A stretch of DNA of 64,000 bases from Streptomyces sp. NBC_01431 (GCF_036231355.1 NZ_CP109496.1:6448001-6512000), one strand, 5' to 3'; positions 32,659 to 41,845 are shown, numbered from the stretch's first letter. A program made the numbers and translations. The notes: generated by a model from the letters alone, not told the origin.

Positions 32659-35600
32659 ATGCAATCACCAATACGCACGAGAGTCGCGCTCGCCGGTGCG
32701 GCGGCGCTCGGTCTGCTGGCGGTGTTCGCGGGGCCAGGCAGCGCGCAGGCCGCCCCGTCCGCCAACGCCCCGGCCGACACCTCCGTCGGGAACGTGACCG
32801 GTTTCGAGGCGGCCGCGGGCTCCGTCTTCACGCTGCACGCGGGCGCGGCCGAGGCCCGCGTCAGCTTCGTGGCGGCCGACACCTTCCGCATCGAACTCGC
32901 CCCGGACGGGAAGTTCACCGACCCGACCGGCTCCGACATCGTCCTGCCCCAGGGCAAGCCGCCGGCCGCCCGCTGGAAGGACAAGGGCGACCGCTACGAG
33001 CTGAGCACCGACAAGGTGACCCTGCGCGCCTTCAAAGCCCCGCTCCGCTTCGCCCTCTACAAGGCGGACGGCACCCAACTGTGGTCCGAGACCAAGCCGC
33101 TCAGCTGGACCAGGGACACCACCACCCAGACCCTGTCCCGCGGCGCCACCGAGCAGTTCTACGGCGGCGGCATGCAGAACGGCCGCGGCAACACCTCGCA
33201 CCGCGACCAGACCGTCCAGGTCGGTGTCGACGACAACTGGAACGACGGCGGCCACCCCAACTCCGTCCCGTTCTACCTCTCCACGGCCGGCTATGGCGTC
33301 TTCCGCAACACCTACGCCCCCAACACGTACGTCTTCGGGCAGCCGGTCACCGCCAGTGCCAAGGAGCAGCGCTTCGACGCCTACTACTTCGCGGGCGACG
33401 CCAAGCAAGTCATCGGCGACTACACCCAGTTGACCGGCAAGCCCTTCCTGCCGCCGGTGTACGGGCTCGAACCCGGCGACTCCGACTGCTATCTGCACAA
33501 CGCCAACCGCGGTGAGCGCCACACCCTCGACGCCCTCAAGGTCGCGGACGCGTACCGGACGAACGACATGCCCAACGGCTGGATGCTCGTCAACGACGGC
33601 TACGGCTGCGGCTACGAGAACCTCCCCGAGACCGCCAAGGGCCTTCAGAACGACTCCATGCGGATGGGCCTGTGGACCGAGGACGGGCTCGACAAGCTCG
33701 CCGATCAGGTCAAGGCGGGCCAGCGGGTCGCGAAACTCGACGTCGCCTGGGTCGGCGACGGCTACAAGCACGCGCTCGACGGCTGCAAGGCCGCCTATCA
33801 GGGCATCGAGGCCAACAGCGATGCCCGCGGCTTCACCTGGGCCCCCGAGAGCTGGTCGGGCGCGCAGCGCTGCGGAGTGCAGTGGTCCGGCGACCAGTCG
33901 GGCAGCTGGGACTACATCCGCTGGCAGATCCCGACGTACGCGGGCGCCGCCATGTCGGGGCTCGCCTACACCAGCGGTGACATCGACGGCATCTTCGGCG
34001 GCAGCCCCAAGACGTACACCCGAGACCTCCAGTGGAAGTCGTTCCTGCCCACCGTGATGACGATGGACGGCTGGGCCGCCAGTGACAAGCAGCCCTACCA
34101 GTACGGGGAGCCCTACACCTCCATCAACCGCGACTACCTGAAGCTCAAGGAGTCGCTGCTGCCCTACATGTACTCCTACGCTCACGAGGCGACGAAGACC
34201 GGAGTGGGGCCGGTGCGCCCGCTCGCGCTCGAATACCCCGACGACCCGAAGGCCTCAACCGACGCCGCCAAGTACGAGTTCCTGTCCGGCCAGGACTTCC
34301 TCGTCGCGCCGGTCTACCAGGACACGGCCGTACGCAACGGGATCTATCTGCCCAAGGGCACCTGGATCGACTACTGGAGCGGGCGTACCTACCAGGGTCC
34401 GGCCACCGTCGACGGCTACAGCGCGCCGCTCGACACGCTGCCGCTGTTCGTGAAGGCCGGGGCGGCTGTCCCGATGTGGCCGGGCATCCGCTCCTACCAG
34501 GACCGGACCGCGAGCTCGCCGCTCGCCTGGGACGTCTACCCGCAGGGCAACTCGTCCTTCCAGCTGTACGAGGACGACGGGGTGACGCGGGCGAGCCGGA
34601 CCGGCGCCTTCGCCACCCAGCGTGCCGAGGTCTTCGCGCCGCGGCGGGGCGCGGGCGATGTGACCGTCCAAGTGGGCGCCAGCAAGGGCGAGTTCACGGG
34701 CAAGCAGGCTGCCCGCCCCTACCAGCTGACGCTGCACACCGGGAGCGCGCCCTCGCAGGTGGAGGTCGCGGGGCACAAGCTCGCGCGGCTGGGGTCCAAG
34801 GCCGCGTACGACAAGGCCGCCACGGGCTGGTTCTACGACCCGAGCGACCGGGGCGGGGTGGTCGAGGTGAAGACCTCGACTCTGCGTACGGACAAGCCGT
34901 TCGAGGTGAAGCTCAAGAACACCAGCGCGGTGGGCGGGCGGACCCCGGGTGCCGCGGTCACGCTGGCGGCGCCGGCCGGTCAGGAGCTCGGTGCGGGGGC
35001 GTCCGGCACGGTGGCCGTGGACGTCACCGCGGGCACCAGGGACGCGACCGGCGTCCAGGTGTCCCTCACCGCTCCGGCCGGGTGGACCGTGACCCCGGCC
35101 GCGGTGGACCGCGTCGCGGCCGGAACCACGCGGCGCGTCCAGGTGGGCGTCACCCCGGCCCGGGACGCCAAGCCCGGCGAGGTCACGCTGACCGCCAACT
35201 CGGCGTACAGCAGCGGGAGTTCGCAGCAACGGATCGCGGTCTCGGTGATGCCTGCGCCGCCCTCGGGGGACACCTGGGCCAGTGACATGGCCTGGCTGAC
35301 ATCGACCAACGGTTACGGCCCGCCCGAACGCGACCGGTCCAACGGCGAGTCGGGCGCCGCCGACGGCCACACCCTCACGCTCGCCGGAAAGACGTACGCC
35401 AAGGGCATCGGCGCCCACGCCGACTCCGACATCGAGGTCTACACCGGCGGGCGGTGCACCGCCTTCACCGCCGACGTGGGCATCGACGACGAGATCAACG
35501 GGTACGGGGAGGTGGCTTTCTCCGTGGAGGCGGACGGCAAGGTGCTGTGGAGTTCGCCGAAGGTGACCGGCGCCTCCGCGACCGTGCCGGTCGACGTGCC

Positions 35601-35703
35601 GCTCGGTGGGGCACGGCACGTCCACCTCAAGGTCACCGACACCAACAACTCCAAGTCCGGTGACCACGGGGACTGGGCCGCCGCGAAGTTCAGCTGCGCC
35701 TAG
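32659..35703 (+). CDS. Secreted GH31 glycosidase with NEW3 and NPCBM domains
   Basis: 1014 residues. A Sec signal peptide (ends about residue 32, SAQAAPS) is followed by an N-terminal beta-domain, then the GH31 barrel with the nucleophile Asp in AKLDVAWVGDGYK and the acid/base Asp in QWSGDQSGSWDYI. The family's C-terminal beta-domains follow, then an NPCBM-associated NEW3-type domain (around 760-870) and a final NPCBM carbohydrate-binding domain (KTYAKGIGAHADSDIEVYTGG). It acts outside the cell on alpha-linked glucose or xylose polymers; the exact linkage is not clear from sequence. Monocistronic, ended by a 15-bp hairpin. Confidence 0.92.
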   Translation: MQSPIRTRVALAGAAALGLLAVFAGPGSAQAAPSANAPADTSVGNVTGFEAAAGSVFTLHAGAAEARVSFVAADTFRIELAPDGKFTDPTGSDIVLPQGKPPAARWKDKGDRYELSTDKVTLRAFKAPLRFALYKADGTQLWSETKPLSWTRDTTTQTLSRGATEQFYGGGMQNGRGNTSHRDQTVQVGVDDNWNDGGHPNSVPFYLSTAGYGVFRNTYAPNTYVFGQPVTASAKEQRFDAYYFAGDAKQVIGDYTQLTGKPFLPPVYGLEPGDSDCYLHNANRGERHTLDALKVADAYRTNDMPNGWMLVNDGYGCGYENLPETAKGLQNDSMRMGLWTEDGLDKLADQVKAGQRVAKLDVAWVGDGYKHALDGCKAAYQGIEANSDARGFTWAPESWSGAQRCGVQWSGDQSGSWDYIRWQIPTYAGAAMSGLAYTSGDIDGIFGGSPKTYTRDLQWKSFLPTVMTMDGWAASDKQPYQYGEPYTSINRDYLKLKESLLPYMYSYAHEATKTGVGPVRPLALEYPDDPKASTDAAKYEFLSGQDFLVAPVYQDTAVRNGIYLPKGTWIDYWSGRTYQGPATVDGYSAPLDTLPLFVKAGAAVPMWPGIRSYQDRTASSPLAWDVYPQGNSSFQLYEDDGVTRASRTGAFATQRAEVFAPRRGAGDVTVQVGASKGEFTGKQAARPYQLTLHTGSAPSQVEVAGHKLARLGSKAAYDKAATGWFYDPSDRGGVVEVKTSTLRTDKPFEVKLKNTSAVGGRTPGAAVTLAAPAGQELGAGASGTVAVDVTAGTRDATGVQVSLTAPAGWTVTPAAVDRVAAGTTRRVQVGVTPARDAKPGEVTLTANSAYSSGSSQQRIAVSVMPAPPSGDTWASDMAWLTSTNGYGPPERDRSNGESGAADGHTLTLAGKTYAKGIGAHADSDIEVYTGGRCTAFTADVGIDDEINGYGEVAFSVEADGKVLWSSPKVTGASATVPVDVPLGGARHVHLKVTDTNNSKSGDHGDWAAAKFSCA

Positions 35704-35712
35704 GAACGCGAC

Positions 35713-35747
35713 GGGCGCCGGATGGGGACCGCCCCCGTCCGGCGCCC
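35713..35747 (+). terminator. Hairpin terminator between the GH31 gene and the glutamine-rich gene
   Basis: 15-bp stem GGGCGCCGGATGGGG/CCCCGTCCGGCGCCC with one G-T pair and a 5-base loop, between two convergent stops (10 bases after the GH31 stop, 17 before the other). Confidence 0.75.
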
Positions 35748-35763
35748 TCTGTGCGGGAGTTGG

Positions 35764-36285
35764 CTACTGCTTGTTGACGATGACGGCCTGGATGGTGCTG
35801 TTGGCGCTGTCGTAGAACGCGATGACCTGCTGGCCGAACGCGAAGGCCTCCTGGACCTCGTCATGCGTGATCTGGTTGGGGTTCACCAGCTGACGCCAGT
35901 TGCCGTCGACGAACAGGTAGAGGATCGAGGGCTGGCCGGGCAGCGGTGTCACGACGTCCCAGAACTTCGTGGCGATGCCGCTGACGAGCGCCAGGCTCTC
36001 GACCGCGCTCGGCAGGACGAGCGGCTGCTGCTGTGCCTGCCGGCCGCCCATCTGCTGGAGCAGCTGCTGGTAGGGCTGCTGCTGGCCGAGCTGCTGGAGC
36101 TGCTGCTGGACCTGCGGCGGGATGGTCTGCTGCTGGCCGATGCCCTGCTGGCCGTAGCCCTGCTGGGTGAAGCCCTGGTGCTGGCCGATGTTCTGCGGCG
36201 GGGACGTGCTGGGGCCCTGCTGGCCCAGCTGCTGTCCGTACTGCTGCTGTTGGTGCTGCTGGCTCATCTGCGGGGTGGTGCTCAT
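35764..36285 (-). CDS. Glutamine-rich protein sharing a C-terminal domain with the adjacent subtilase
   Basis: 173 residues. Residues 1-87 contain 38 glutamines, with Gly, Pro, Ser and Tyr (QQHQQQQYGQQLGQQ), a low-complexity, prion-like composition very unusual in Streptomyces. Residues 105-173 form a folded-looking domain: KFWDVVTPLPGQP, YLFVDGNWRQLVNP and EVQEAFAFGQQVIAFYD. This aligns without gaps in length (69 residues) with the end of the subtilase encoded 52 bases upstream on the same strand (YWDELLPYPRELP, RLFVAGAWRNLNNP, AVHTAFAAG). No signal peptide or membrane span. GGAAGGTG precedes the ATG. Function unknown; likely partner, substrate or ligand-sharing companion of the protease. 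Confidence 0.85.
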   Translation of the reverse strand: MSTTPQMSQQHQQQQYGQQLGQQGPSTSPPQNIGQHQGFTQQGYGQQGIGQQQTIPPQVQQQLQQLGQQQPYQQLLQQMGGRQAQQQPLVLPSAVESLALVSGIATKFWDVVTPLPGQPSILYLFVDGNWRQLVNPNQITHDEVQEAFAFGQQVIAFYDSANSTIQAVIVNKQ

Positions 36286-36337
36286 GCGGTGTCACCTTCC
36301 CTTGTGTGAGTTCCGTTCGCCGTCCGGTGTCGTACGG

Positions 36338-38074
36338 TCAGCCGGCGACCACCAGGCCGACGACCTCGTCGTCCGAGAACCAGACCCGTACGTCCGGCCG
36401 TCCGGCCGCGAAGGCGGTGTGCACCGCCTGGCGGAGTTCGGGCGCGGGGTTGTTGAGGTTGCGCCATGCCCCGGCCACGAACAGCCGGAGCCTCGGGGGC
36501 AGTTCACGGGGGTACGGGAGCAGTTCGTCCCAGTACCGTTCGGCCTGGCCGGTGCCTACCGTCGAGGGCAGCAGACGGGCCACCGCGGCCTTGATGGCGG
36601 GCCGGTCGCCGATGCGCTGGGAGGCGGGCCGGCCCGGTGCGTCCTGCTGAGGCGCACCGGTCGACCGCAGGATCGCGCGGGCCCGCTCCGGTGACATCGG
36701 TGGTTGTCCCAGGGCCTTCAGCATGCCCTGGAGCGAGGCGAGGGCGCCGGCCACGATGGGCGAGGCCGCCGACGTACCGGAGAACGCGTCCGTGTACCAG
36801 GCGATCTCCTCGGTGCCGCCCTGGAGGTCGCCCGGCCGGTCCCAGAACCCGCCGGTCGTCGTGGTCTCGCGGCCCCAGCCCTGGGCGTCCAGACGGGCGC
36901 CGTAGTTGGAGAACGCGAGCCGCGAGCGGTCCGGGCCGTGGTCGCGGCCGTGCGTACCGGGCGGCGGGGCACCCGCGCCGACCAGGACCGCGCCCGAGGA
37001 CCGGTTGGACGGGTTGAAGGGGTTGCGCCACCCCTCGGGGAAGCCGTCGGGGCGCCGCTCGTAGAGCGCGTCGTCCAGACTCTCCGCGCCGTTGCCGCCC
37101 GCCGCCACCACCAGGATGCCCCTGGCGGTCGCGTGGCGGATCGCGGCGAAGTCGTCCGGCCACCACTCCAGCGGGATGTACCCCGCCTGGTCGTCGCGGT
37201 CCCGGAAGTCGAACCTCGGCCCGGGGCGGTGCAGTGCGACCAGCACGATGTCACCGGCCGAGAGGCGTTCGGCCGCGGCATGGATCGCCGCCGCCGTGCC
37301 GATGCCCTGGAACGAGGCGGCCGCCGTGACCGCCTCCGGGACGATCCCGTTGATGCCCTTCTCGTCCTGGTCGCCGCCGATGACTCCGAGGACGGCGGTG
37401 CCGTGGTTGCGCCACGCCAAGTCCTGGACGGGGGTGCCCACCACGATCCCGGCGAGCCGGTCCGCCAGGTCCTCGTGGCCCAGCTGCCAGGCACCCTCGA
37501 CGTCGATGACGGTGACGCCCTCGCCGCGGCCACCGGGGCGCAGCCGGGCCCAGGAGGCGTCGACGCCCTCGGGTGCGGGGTTCAGATAGCCCTGGCGTCC
37601 CGTGAAGTTGGGTGTCTCGGGCGTGCCCTCCTTGAGCCGCTCGACCGTTTCCTCGTCGCGGCCCGTCAGCGAGGCGGGGACCGCTCCCGGCTTCACGTAC
37701 GCCGTCTCGATCTCCGGCAGCGCGGCGAGCCGGGTGGTCAGTTCCTCGGCCCGCTCGGTCCCGCCGCGTACCCGGTAGTAGAGCGACAGGTCCACCAGGG
37801 CCTCGCGGGGGCTTGCCTGTGGTGCCCGTGCCGGCCGCTCCGCACGGCCGAACAGCGGCTCCAGCGCGATCTGTTCATCGGCGAGGAACATCGACAGGGC
37901 CGAGGTGTCGGCCCCGGAGGCCGAGCGGACGCCCTCCGCGCCGAGGCGCAGCCGGGCTTCGGCCCGCGCGACGACGATCAGTTCCGGCTCGGCTCCGTGA
38001 TAGGTGAATCCAGCTCCATCGGGTCCAGGGCCCGCCGTTCCGGGGCCCTGCCCCGGGAGAATCCGATCGGTCAT
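36338..38074 (-). CDS. S8 family serine peptidase (subtilase), apparently cytoplasmic
   Basis: 578 residues without a signal peptide. Residues 25-135 resemble an I9-like pro-domain (DLSLYYRVRGG...LAALPEIETAYVKPG). The catalytic domain holds Asp191 (VTVIDVEGAW), His224 (WRNHGTAVLG), oxyanion Asn328 (AAGGNGAE) and Ser435 (FSGTSAASPIVAGA), so it should be active. The C-terminal 69 residues (510-578) form a separate domain found again in the downstream glutamine-rich protein. Absence of an export signal suggests an intracellular protease or release by another route. A promoter probably lies in the region between its start and the tandem hairpins at 38245-38311. The two genes form a unit with a 52-base gap. 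Confidence 0.9.
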   Translation of the reverse strand: MTDRILPGQGPGTAGPGPDGAGFTYHGAEPELIVVARAEARLRLGAEGVRSASGADTSALSMFLADEQIALEPLFGRAERPARAPQASPREALVDLSLYYRVRGGTERAEELTTRLAALPEIETAYVKPGAVPASLTGRDEETVERLKEGTPETPNFTGRQGYLNPAPEGVDASWARLRPGGRGEGVTVIDVEGAWQLGHEDLADRLAGIVVGTPVQDLAWRNHGTAVLGVIGGDQDEKGINGIVPEAVTAAASFQGIGTAAAIHAAAERLSAGDIVLVALHRPGPRFDFRDRDDQAGYIPLEWWPDDFAAIRHATARGILVVAAGGNGAESLDDALYERRPDGFPEGWRNPFNPSNRSSGAVLVGAGAPPPGTHGRDHGPDRSRLAFSNYGARLDAQGWGRETTTTGGFWDRPGDLQGGTEEIAWYTDAFSGTSAASPIVAGALASLQGMLKALGQPPMSPERARAILRSTGAPQQDAPGRPASQRIGDRPAIKAAVARLLPSTVGTGQAERYWDELLPYPRELPPRLRLFVAGAWRNLNNPAPELRQAVHTAFAAGRPDVRVWFSDDEVVGLVVAG

Positions 38075-38244
38075 CGCTTCCGCCGCTCCCCTCGGGTGCT
38101 GTGCTTGGCGTGCCTACGGGGAGACACCCTGCACCCGTCGCGCCGGATCGTCCACCCCGTTTGCGCGAACGGCGTTTGAAATCAAGCTGAATGGGAAACC
38201 CGTGCATTCCGGCTGGAAAACGATGTCCCGCCGCAATCACGCCA

Positions 38245-38311
38245 AACACCGCCGAGGCAGGCGGTGTTCGGTGGGGCCGGAGCGGCGGTCCGGTCCCCCC
38301 GGACCGGACCG
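38245..38311 (-). terminator. Two tandem hairpins after the aldehyde dehydrogenase gene
   Basis: First in transcription order is CGGTCCGGTCC with its exact complement around CCCC (38286-38311), 10 bases past the stop. Second is AACACCGCC with its complement around GAGGCA (38245-38268). They separate the dehydrogenase from the subtilase gene on the same strand; the 170 bases after them hold no gene and probably the subtilase promoter. Confidence 0.7.
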
Positions 38312-38321
38312 TGGCCCGGGG

Positions 38322-39728
38322 TCAGTCGTCGGACGGCTGAGCGCCGTGCCACACCGTCGTCACGTTGCAGAACTCGCGGATGCCGTGGCCGGAGAGCTCG
38401 CGGCCGTAGCCGGAGCGCTTGACGCCGCCGAACGGGAAGGCCGGGTGGGAGGCGGTCATCCCGTTGAAGAACACACCGCCCGCCTGGAGGTCCCGTACAC
38501 AGCGGTCCACTTCGGCCGGATCGCGCGTCCACACGTTGGAACTCAGCCCGAACGGCGTGTCGTTGGCGACCGACACCGCCTCGTCCGCGTCCCGCACCCG
38601 GTAGAGCGTGGCCACCGGCCCGAAGGTCTCCTCGCGGTGGATCCGCATGTCGGCGGTGATGCCGGCGAGGACGGTCGGGGAATAGAACCAGCCCCCGTCG
38701 AGCCCGTCGGGCCGACTCCCGCCGCACAGTGCGGTGGCCCCTTTGCGGACCGCGTCCTCGACCAGTTCCTCCAGGTCGGCGCGGCCCTGCTCGCTGGCCA
38801 GCGGGCCCACGTCGGTGTCGTCCAGGAGTGGATCGCCGACCTTCAACTCCCGCATACCGGCGGTGAATTGCTCGGCGAAGGCGTCATAGACATCGGTGTG
38901 CACGATGAAGCGCTTCGCGGCGATGCAGGACTGGCCGTTGTTCTGCACCCGGGCGGTCACCGCGGTCCGCGCGGCGCGCCCGACGTCCGCGGAGGCGAGC
39001 ACGAGGTACGGGTCGCTGCCGCCGAGTTCGAGCACGGTCTTCTTGATCTCGTCGCCGCAGATCGCGGCGACCGACCGGCCCGCGGGCTCGCTGCCGGTCA
39101 GGGTCGCCGCCGCCACCCGCCGGTCGCGCAACACCCGCTCGACGCCGTCCGAGCCGATCAGCAGGGTCTGGAAGCAGCCGTCGGGGAACCCGGCCCGGTG
39201 GAAGAGTTCCTCCAGGTACAACGCGGTCTGCGGCACGTTCGAGGCGTGCTTGAGCAGGGCGACGTTGCCCGCCATCAGGGCGGGCGCCGCGAACCGTACG
39301 ACCTGCCAGAGCGGGAAGTTCCACGGCATCACGGCGAGGACCACGCCGAGTGGCCGGTAGTGGACGCGCGCCCGGTCGGCCCCGGAGTCGCGGACGTCGT
39401 TCGGGGAGGGCTCCTCGTCGGCGAGCAGCCGGGGCGCGTGCTCGGCGTACCAGCGCAGGGCCTTCGCGCACTTCGCAGCCTCGGCGCGGGCCGCCGCGAC
39501 CGGCTTGCCCATCTCCAGAGTCATGGTCCGCGCGATGTCGTCCCGGTCGCCGTCCAGGAGATCGGCTGCCCGCACCACCAGCCGGGCCCGCTGCTCGAAC
39601 CCGGTCCTGCGATACGCATCGAACGCGGCTTCGGCGGTGGCGAGCCGCCGCTCGACCTCCTCGGGCTCCATGGCCCCGAAGCTCTTGAGCGTCTCTCCGG
39701 TAGCCGGATTCACGGTGGCGATGGCCAT
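38322..39728 (-). CDS. Succinate-semialdehyde dehydrogenase-type aldehyde dehydrogenase
   Basis: 468 residues from the ATG at 39728, preceded by AGGAGGTG; a longer frame upstream is not coding in character. Catalytic Cys in NNGQSCIAAKRF, general-base Glu in LELGGSDPYLVL, and MPWNFPLWQVVRFAAPAL as the cofactor-site region. HREETFGPVATLYRV and FPFGGVKRSGYGRELSGHGI match the NAD(P)-dependent succinic-semialdehyde dehydrogenase (GabD) group. It oxidises an aldehyde to the acid, likely succinate semialdehyde to succinate. No GABA transaminase is nearby. Tandem hairpins end the transcript. Confidence 0.9.
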   Translation of the reverse strand: MAIATVNPATGETLKSFGAMEPEEVERRLATAEAAFDAYRRTGFEQRARLVVRAADLLDGDRDDIARTMTLEMGKPVAAARAEAAKCAKALRWYAEHAPRLLADEEPSPNDVRDSGADRARVHYRPLGVVLAVMPWNFPLWQVVRFAAPALMAGNVALLKHASNVPQTALYLEELFHRAGFPDGCFQTLLIGSDGVERVLRDRRVAAATLTGSEPAGRSVAAICGDEIKKTVLELGGSDPYLVLASADVGRAARTAVTARVQNNGQSCIAAKRFIVHTDVYDAFAEQFTAGMRELKVGDPLLDDTDVGPLASEQGRADLEELVEDAVRKGATALCGGSRPDGLDGGWFYSPTVLAGITADMRIHREETFGPVATLYRVRDADEAVSVANDTPFGLSSNVWTRDPAEVDRCVRDLQAGGVFFNGMTASHPAFPFGGVKRSGYGRELSGHGIREFCNVTTVWHGAQPSDD

Positions 39729-39873
39729 GACGTACGACACCTCCTGAAGGCACTGGTCCTTCGACCTTCCCGCGAGGCAGGAGGCACCGCAACGCGAGAC
39801 TTCGCGTGTGAGGGCTTCGAAACCAGGCCCCGGCCGGGACCGGCGCCGGGGCCTGCGTCGGGGGCTCGACATG

Positions 39874-39901
39874 ACGCCCCTTCGGCGCTTGAGGAGCGGG
39901 G
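39874..39901. repeat. Dispersed 28-base repeat, copy 1
   Basis: Begins ACGCCCCTTCGGCG and ends GAGGAGCGGGG; 26 of 28 bases are identical to the copy at 55498-55525. Both are between genes. Here it lies in the 212-base gap between the PAC2 stop and the aldehyde dehydrogenase start. It can form a short stem (CCCC/GGGG ends). Confidence 0.6.
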
Positions 39902-39940
39902 GTCCGGGGGCCGAGCCCCCGCAAGCCTCGGCGCCGCGGC

Positions 39941-40924
39941 CTACTCCTCGGGTGATTCCTCGTCGTCGGCGTCCTCCGGCGGCTCCGCCGCCTTCGGTGG
40001 TTTCGGGGGGCGGGTCCGGCCGCTGGACGTGTCGCGCAGGTACGAGCCGTCGCCCTCCGTCGCGAGGCCGCCGGGGCCCGGCCCGCCGTCCCGGCGCCGC
40101 AGGTACCGCTCGAACTCCCGGGCGATCGCCTCGCCGGACGCCTCCGGCAGGTCCGCGGTGTCCCGCGCCTCCTCCAGCGTCTGGACGTACTCGGCCACCT
40201 CGCTGTCCTCCGCGGCGAGTTGGTCGACGCCGAGCTGCCAGGCGCGGGCGTCCTCGGCGAGTTCACCGAGCGGGATGCGCAGGTCGATGAGGTCCTCAAG
40301 GCGGTTGAGCAGGGCGAGGGTGGCCTTCGGGTTGGGTGGCTGCGAGACGTAGTGCGGGACCGCCGCCCAGAGGCTGACCGCCGGAACTCCCGCGTGCGTA
40401 CAGGCCTCCTGGAGGATGCCCACGATGCCCGTCGGGCCCTCGTAGCGGGTCTCCTCCAGGTCCATCGTGCGGGCGAGATCCGGATCCGAGGTCACGCCGC
40501 TCACCGGTACCGGCCGGGTGTGCGGGGTGTCGCCGAGCAGCGCGCCGAGGATGACCACCATCTCGACGCCCAGCTCATGGGCGAACCCGAGGATCTCGTT
40601 GCAGAACGAGCGCCAGCGCATCGACGGTTCGATACCGCGCACCAGGACCAGATCGCGCGGCTTGTCGCCGCCGACGCGGACCACGGAGAGCCGGGTGGTG
40701 GGCCATGTGATCTTGCGGACCCCGCCGTCCAGCCACACCGTCGGCCGGTTGACCTGGAAGTCGTAGTAGTCCTCCGCGTCGAGCGCGGCGAAGACTTCGC
40801 CCTTCCATACCCCGTCCAGGTGCGCGACCGCGGAGGAGGCGGCGTCGCCCGCGTCGTTCCAGCCCTCGAACGCGGCGATCATGACCGGGTCGACCAGCTC
40901 GGGAACGCCCTCCAGCTCGATCAC
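39941..40924 (-). CDS. PAC2 (proteasome assembly chaperone-like) family protein
   Basis: 327 residues. MIAAFEGWNDAGDAASSAVAHL and LVLVRGIEPSMRWRSFCNEIL with VVILGALLGDTPHTRPVPV are the hallmark segments of the bacterial PAC2 family, related in fold to eukaryotic proteasome assembly chaperones. The C-terminal 60 residues are charged and proline-rich (RTRPPKPPKAAEPPEDADDEE). Actinobacteria that keep PAC2 also have the Pup-proteasome, and arc and dop lie 20 kb away in this window. A direct role in proteasome assembly is not established. No clear operon partner. Confidence 0.92.
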   Translation of the reverse strand: MIELEGVPELVDPVMIAAFEGWNDAGDAASSAVAHLDGVWKGEVFAALDAEDYYDFQVNRPTVWLDGGVRKITWPTTRLSVVRVGGDKPRDLVLVRGIEPSMRWRSFCNEILGFAHELGVEMVVILGALLGDTPHTRPVPVSGVTSDPDLARTMDLEETRYEGPTGIVGILQEACTHAGVPAVSLWAAVPHYVSQPPNPKATLALLNRLEDLIDLRIPLGELAEDARAWQLGVDQLAAEDSEVAEYVQTLEEARDTADLPEASGEAIAREFERYLRRRDGGPGPGGLATEGDGSYLRDTSSGRTRPPKPPKAAEPPEDADDEESPEE

Positions 40925-41064
40925 CCAGTGCCTCCCTCAGAAGTTCCTTGCGTACGCCCCAACCTTACGGCTTCAGTCATACCCAGCCGCAGCCCCCGTG
41001 CACGGCTCGCCGAGTCCGGCGGGGATGAGCCGACGGCCGTTGAGGCAGCCAGGACGGACGGTGA

Positions 41065-41142
41065 TTCATCCGATCTGTCAGACGAAAACTACCGGCGAAC
41101 CCTGGAATCTGGCGCTCAACCGGCGATTTACATCGGATGACC
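41065..41142. promoter_or_regulatory. Two partial copies of the FadR-regulator palindrome
   Basis: TTCATCCGATCTG (41066-41078) and TTACATCGGATGA (41129-41141) share the CATC(C/G)GAT core with the perfect palindrome ATACATCCGATGTAT upstream of the FadR-type gene. They lie between that gene's stop and the PAC2 start, a 249-base gap with no gene I can support. They could be operators for the PAC2 gene or remnants of a lost target gene's promoter. Confidence 0.4.
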
Positions 41143-41173
41143 GTGAAGATCCAGGGCGGCTGGTGGGTCGCGG

Positions 41174-41845
41174 TCACAGTGTGGATCGCAGCCACTGCTC
41201 CACGCTGGCGATGTGCACCGTCGCCCAGGAACGCGCGGCCTCCGCGTCGCGATCCCGCAGCGCCCCCAGGATCGCCCCGTGCTCGTGCAGGGTGCGGCTC
41301 ACCGCGTCCTCCTGGGTGAGCCCGCGCCAGATGCGGGCCCGCGTCGTCGGACCGGACAGCCCGTCCAGCAGGGAGCACAGCACCGAGTTCCCCGAGCCCG
41401 CCACGATGCCGCGGTGGAATTCGAGGTCCGCGGCCACCAGCTCCTCCACCGACGGCGCCGACCCCAGGGCGTCCAACTGCGCCGAGAGCGCGTCGAGTTC
41501 GGACTCGGTGATCCGTGACGCCGCCATCGCTGTCGCGGCGGGCTCCAGGATGCGGCGTACCGCGAGGAACTCCAGGACCGTGTCGTCGCGGTGGAAGTCC
41601 ACCACGAAGCTCATCGCCTCCAGCAGGAGCTGGGGATCCAGGCTGGTGACGTACGTTCCGTCGCCCTGCCGCACATCGAGGATGCGGATCAGCGACAGCG
41701 CCCGCACCGCCTCGCGCAGCGAGTTGCGCGACAGACCGAGCTCGGCGGCGAGTTCGCTCTCCTTGGGGAGCCGGTCGCCCGGCCGCAGCGCACCCGAGAC
41801 GATCATTTCCTTGATCTTCTCGATGGCCTCGTCGGTGACAGCCAT
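41174..41845 (-). CDS. FadR-subfamily GntR regulator
   Basis: 223 residues; GGAGGAGG precedes the ATG. N-terminal winged helix: LPKESELAAELGLSRNSLREAVRAL (about residues 25-50). FCD ligand domain (about 90-215) with DLEFHRGIVAGSGN and the histidines expected for the metal/ligand pocket. By family it senses a carboxylate or sugar acid. A perfect palindrome sits directly upstream of the ribosome site, so it probably represses itself. No obvious target operon is adjacent: the next genes are PAC2 and the glycerol operon, which has its own regulator. Confidence 0.9.
   Translation of the reverse strand: MAVTDEAIEKIKEMIVSGALRPGDRLPKESELAAELGLSRNSLREAVRALSLIRILDVRQGDGTYVTSLDPQLLLEAMSFVVDFHRDDTVLEFLAVRRILEPAATAMAASRITESELDALSAQLDALGSAPSVEELVAADLEFHRGIVAGSGNSVLCSLLDGLSGPTTRARIWRGLTQEDAVSRTLHEHGAILGALRDRDAEAARSWATVHIASVEQWLRSTL

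Noticed and set aside
36704..38179. 491-codon plus-strand frame opposite the subtilase
   Set aside because: The minus strand encodes a complete S8 catalytic triad; the plus frame has no motif and typical shadow composition.
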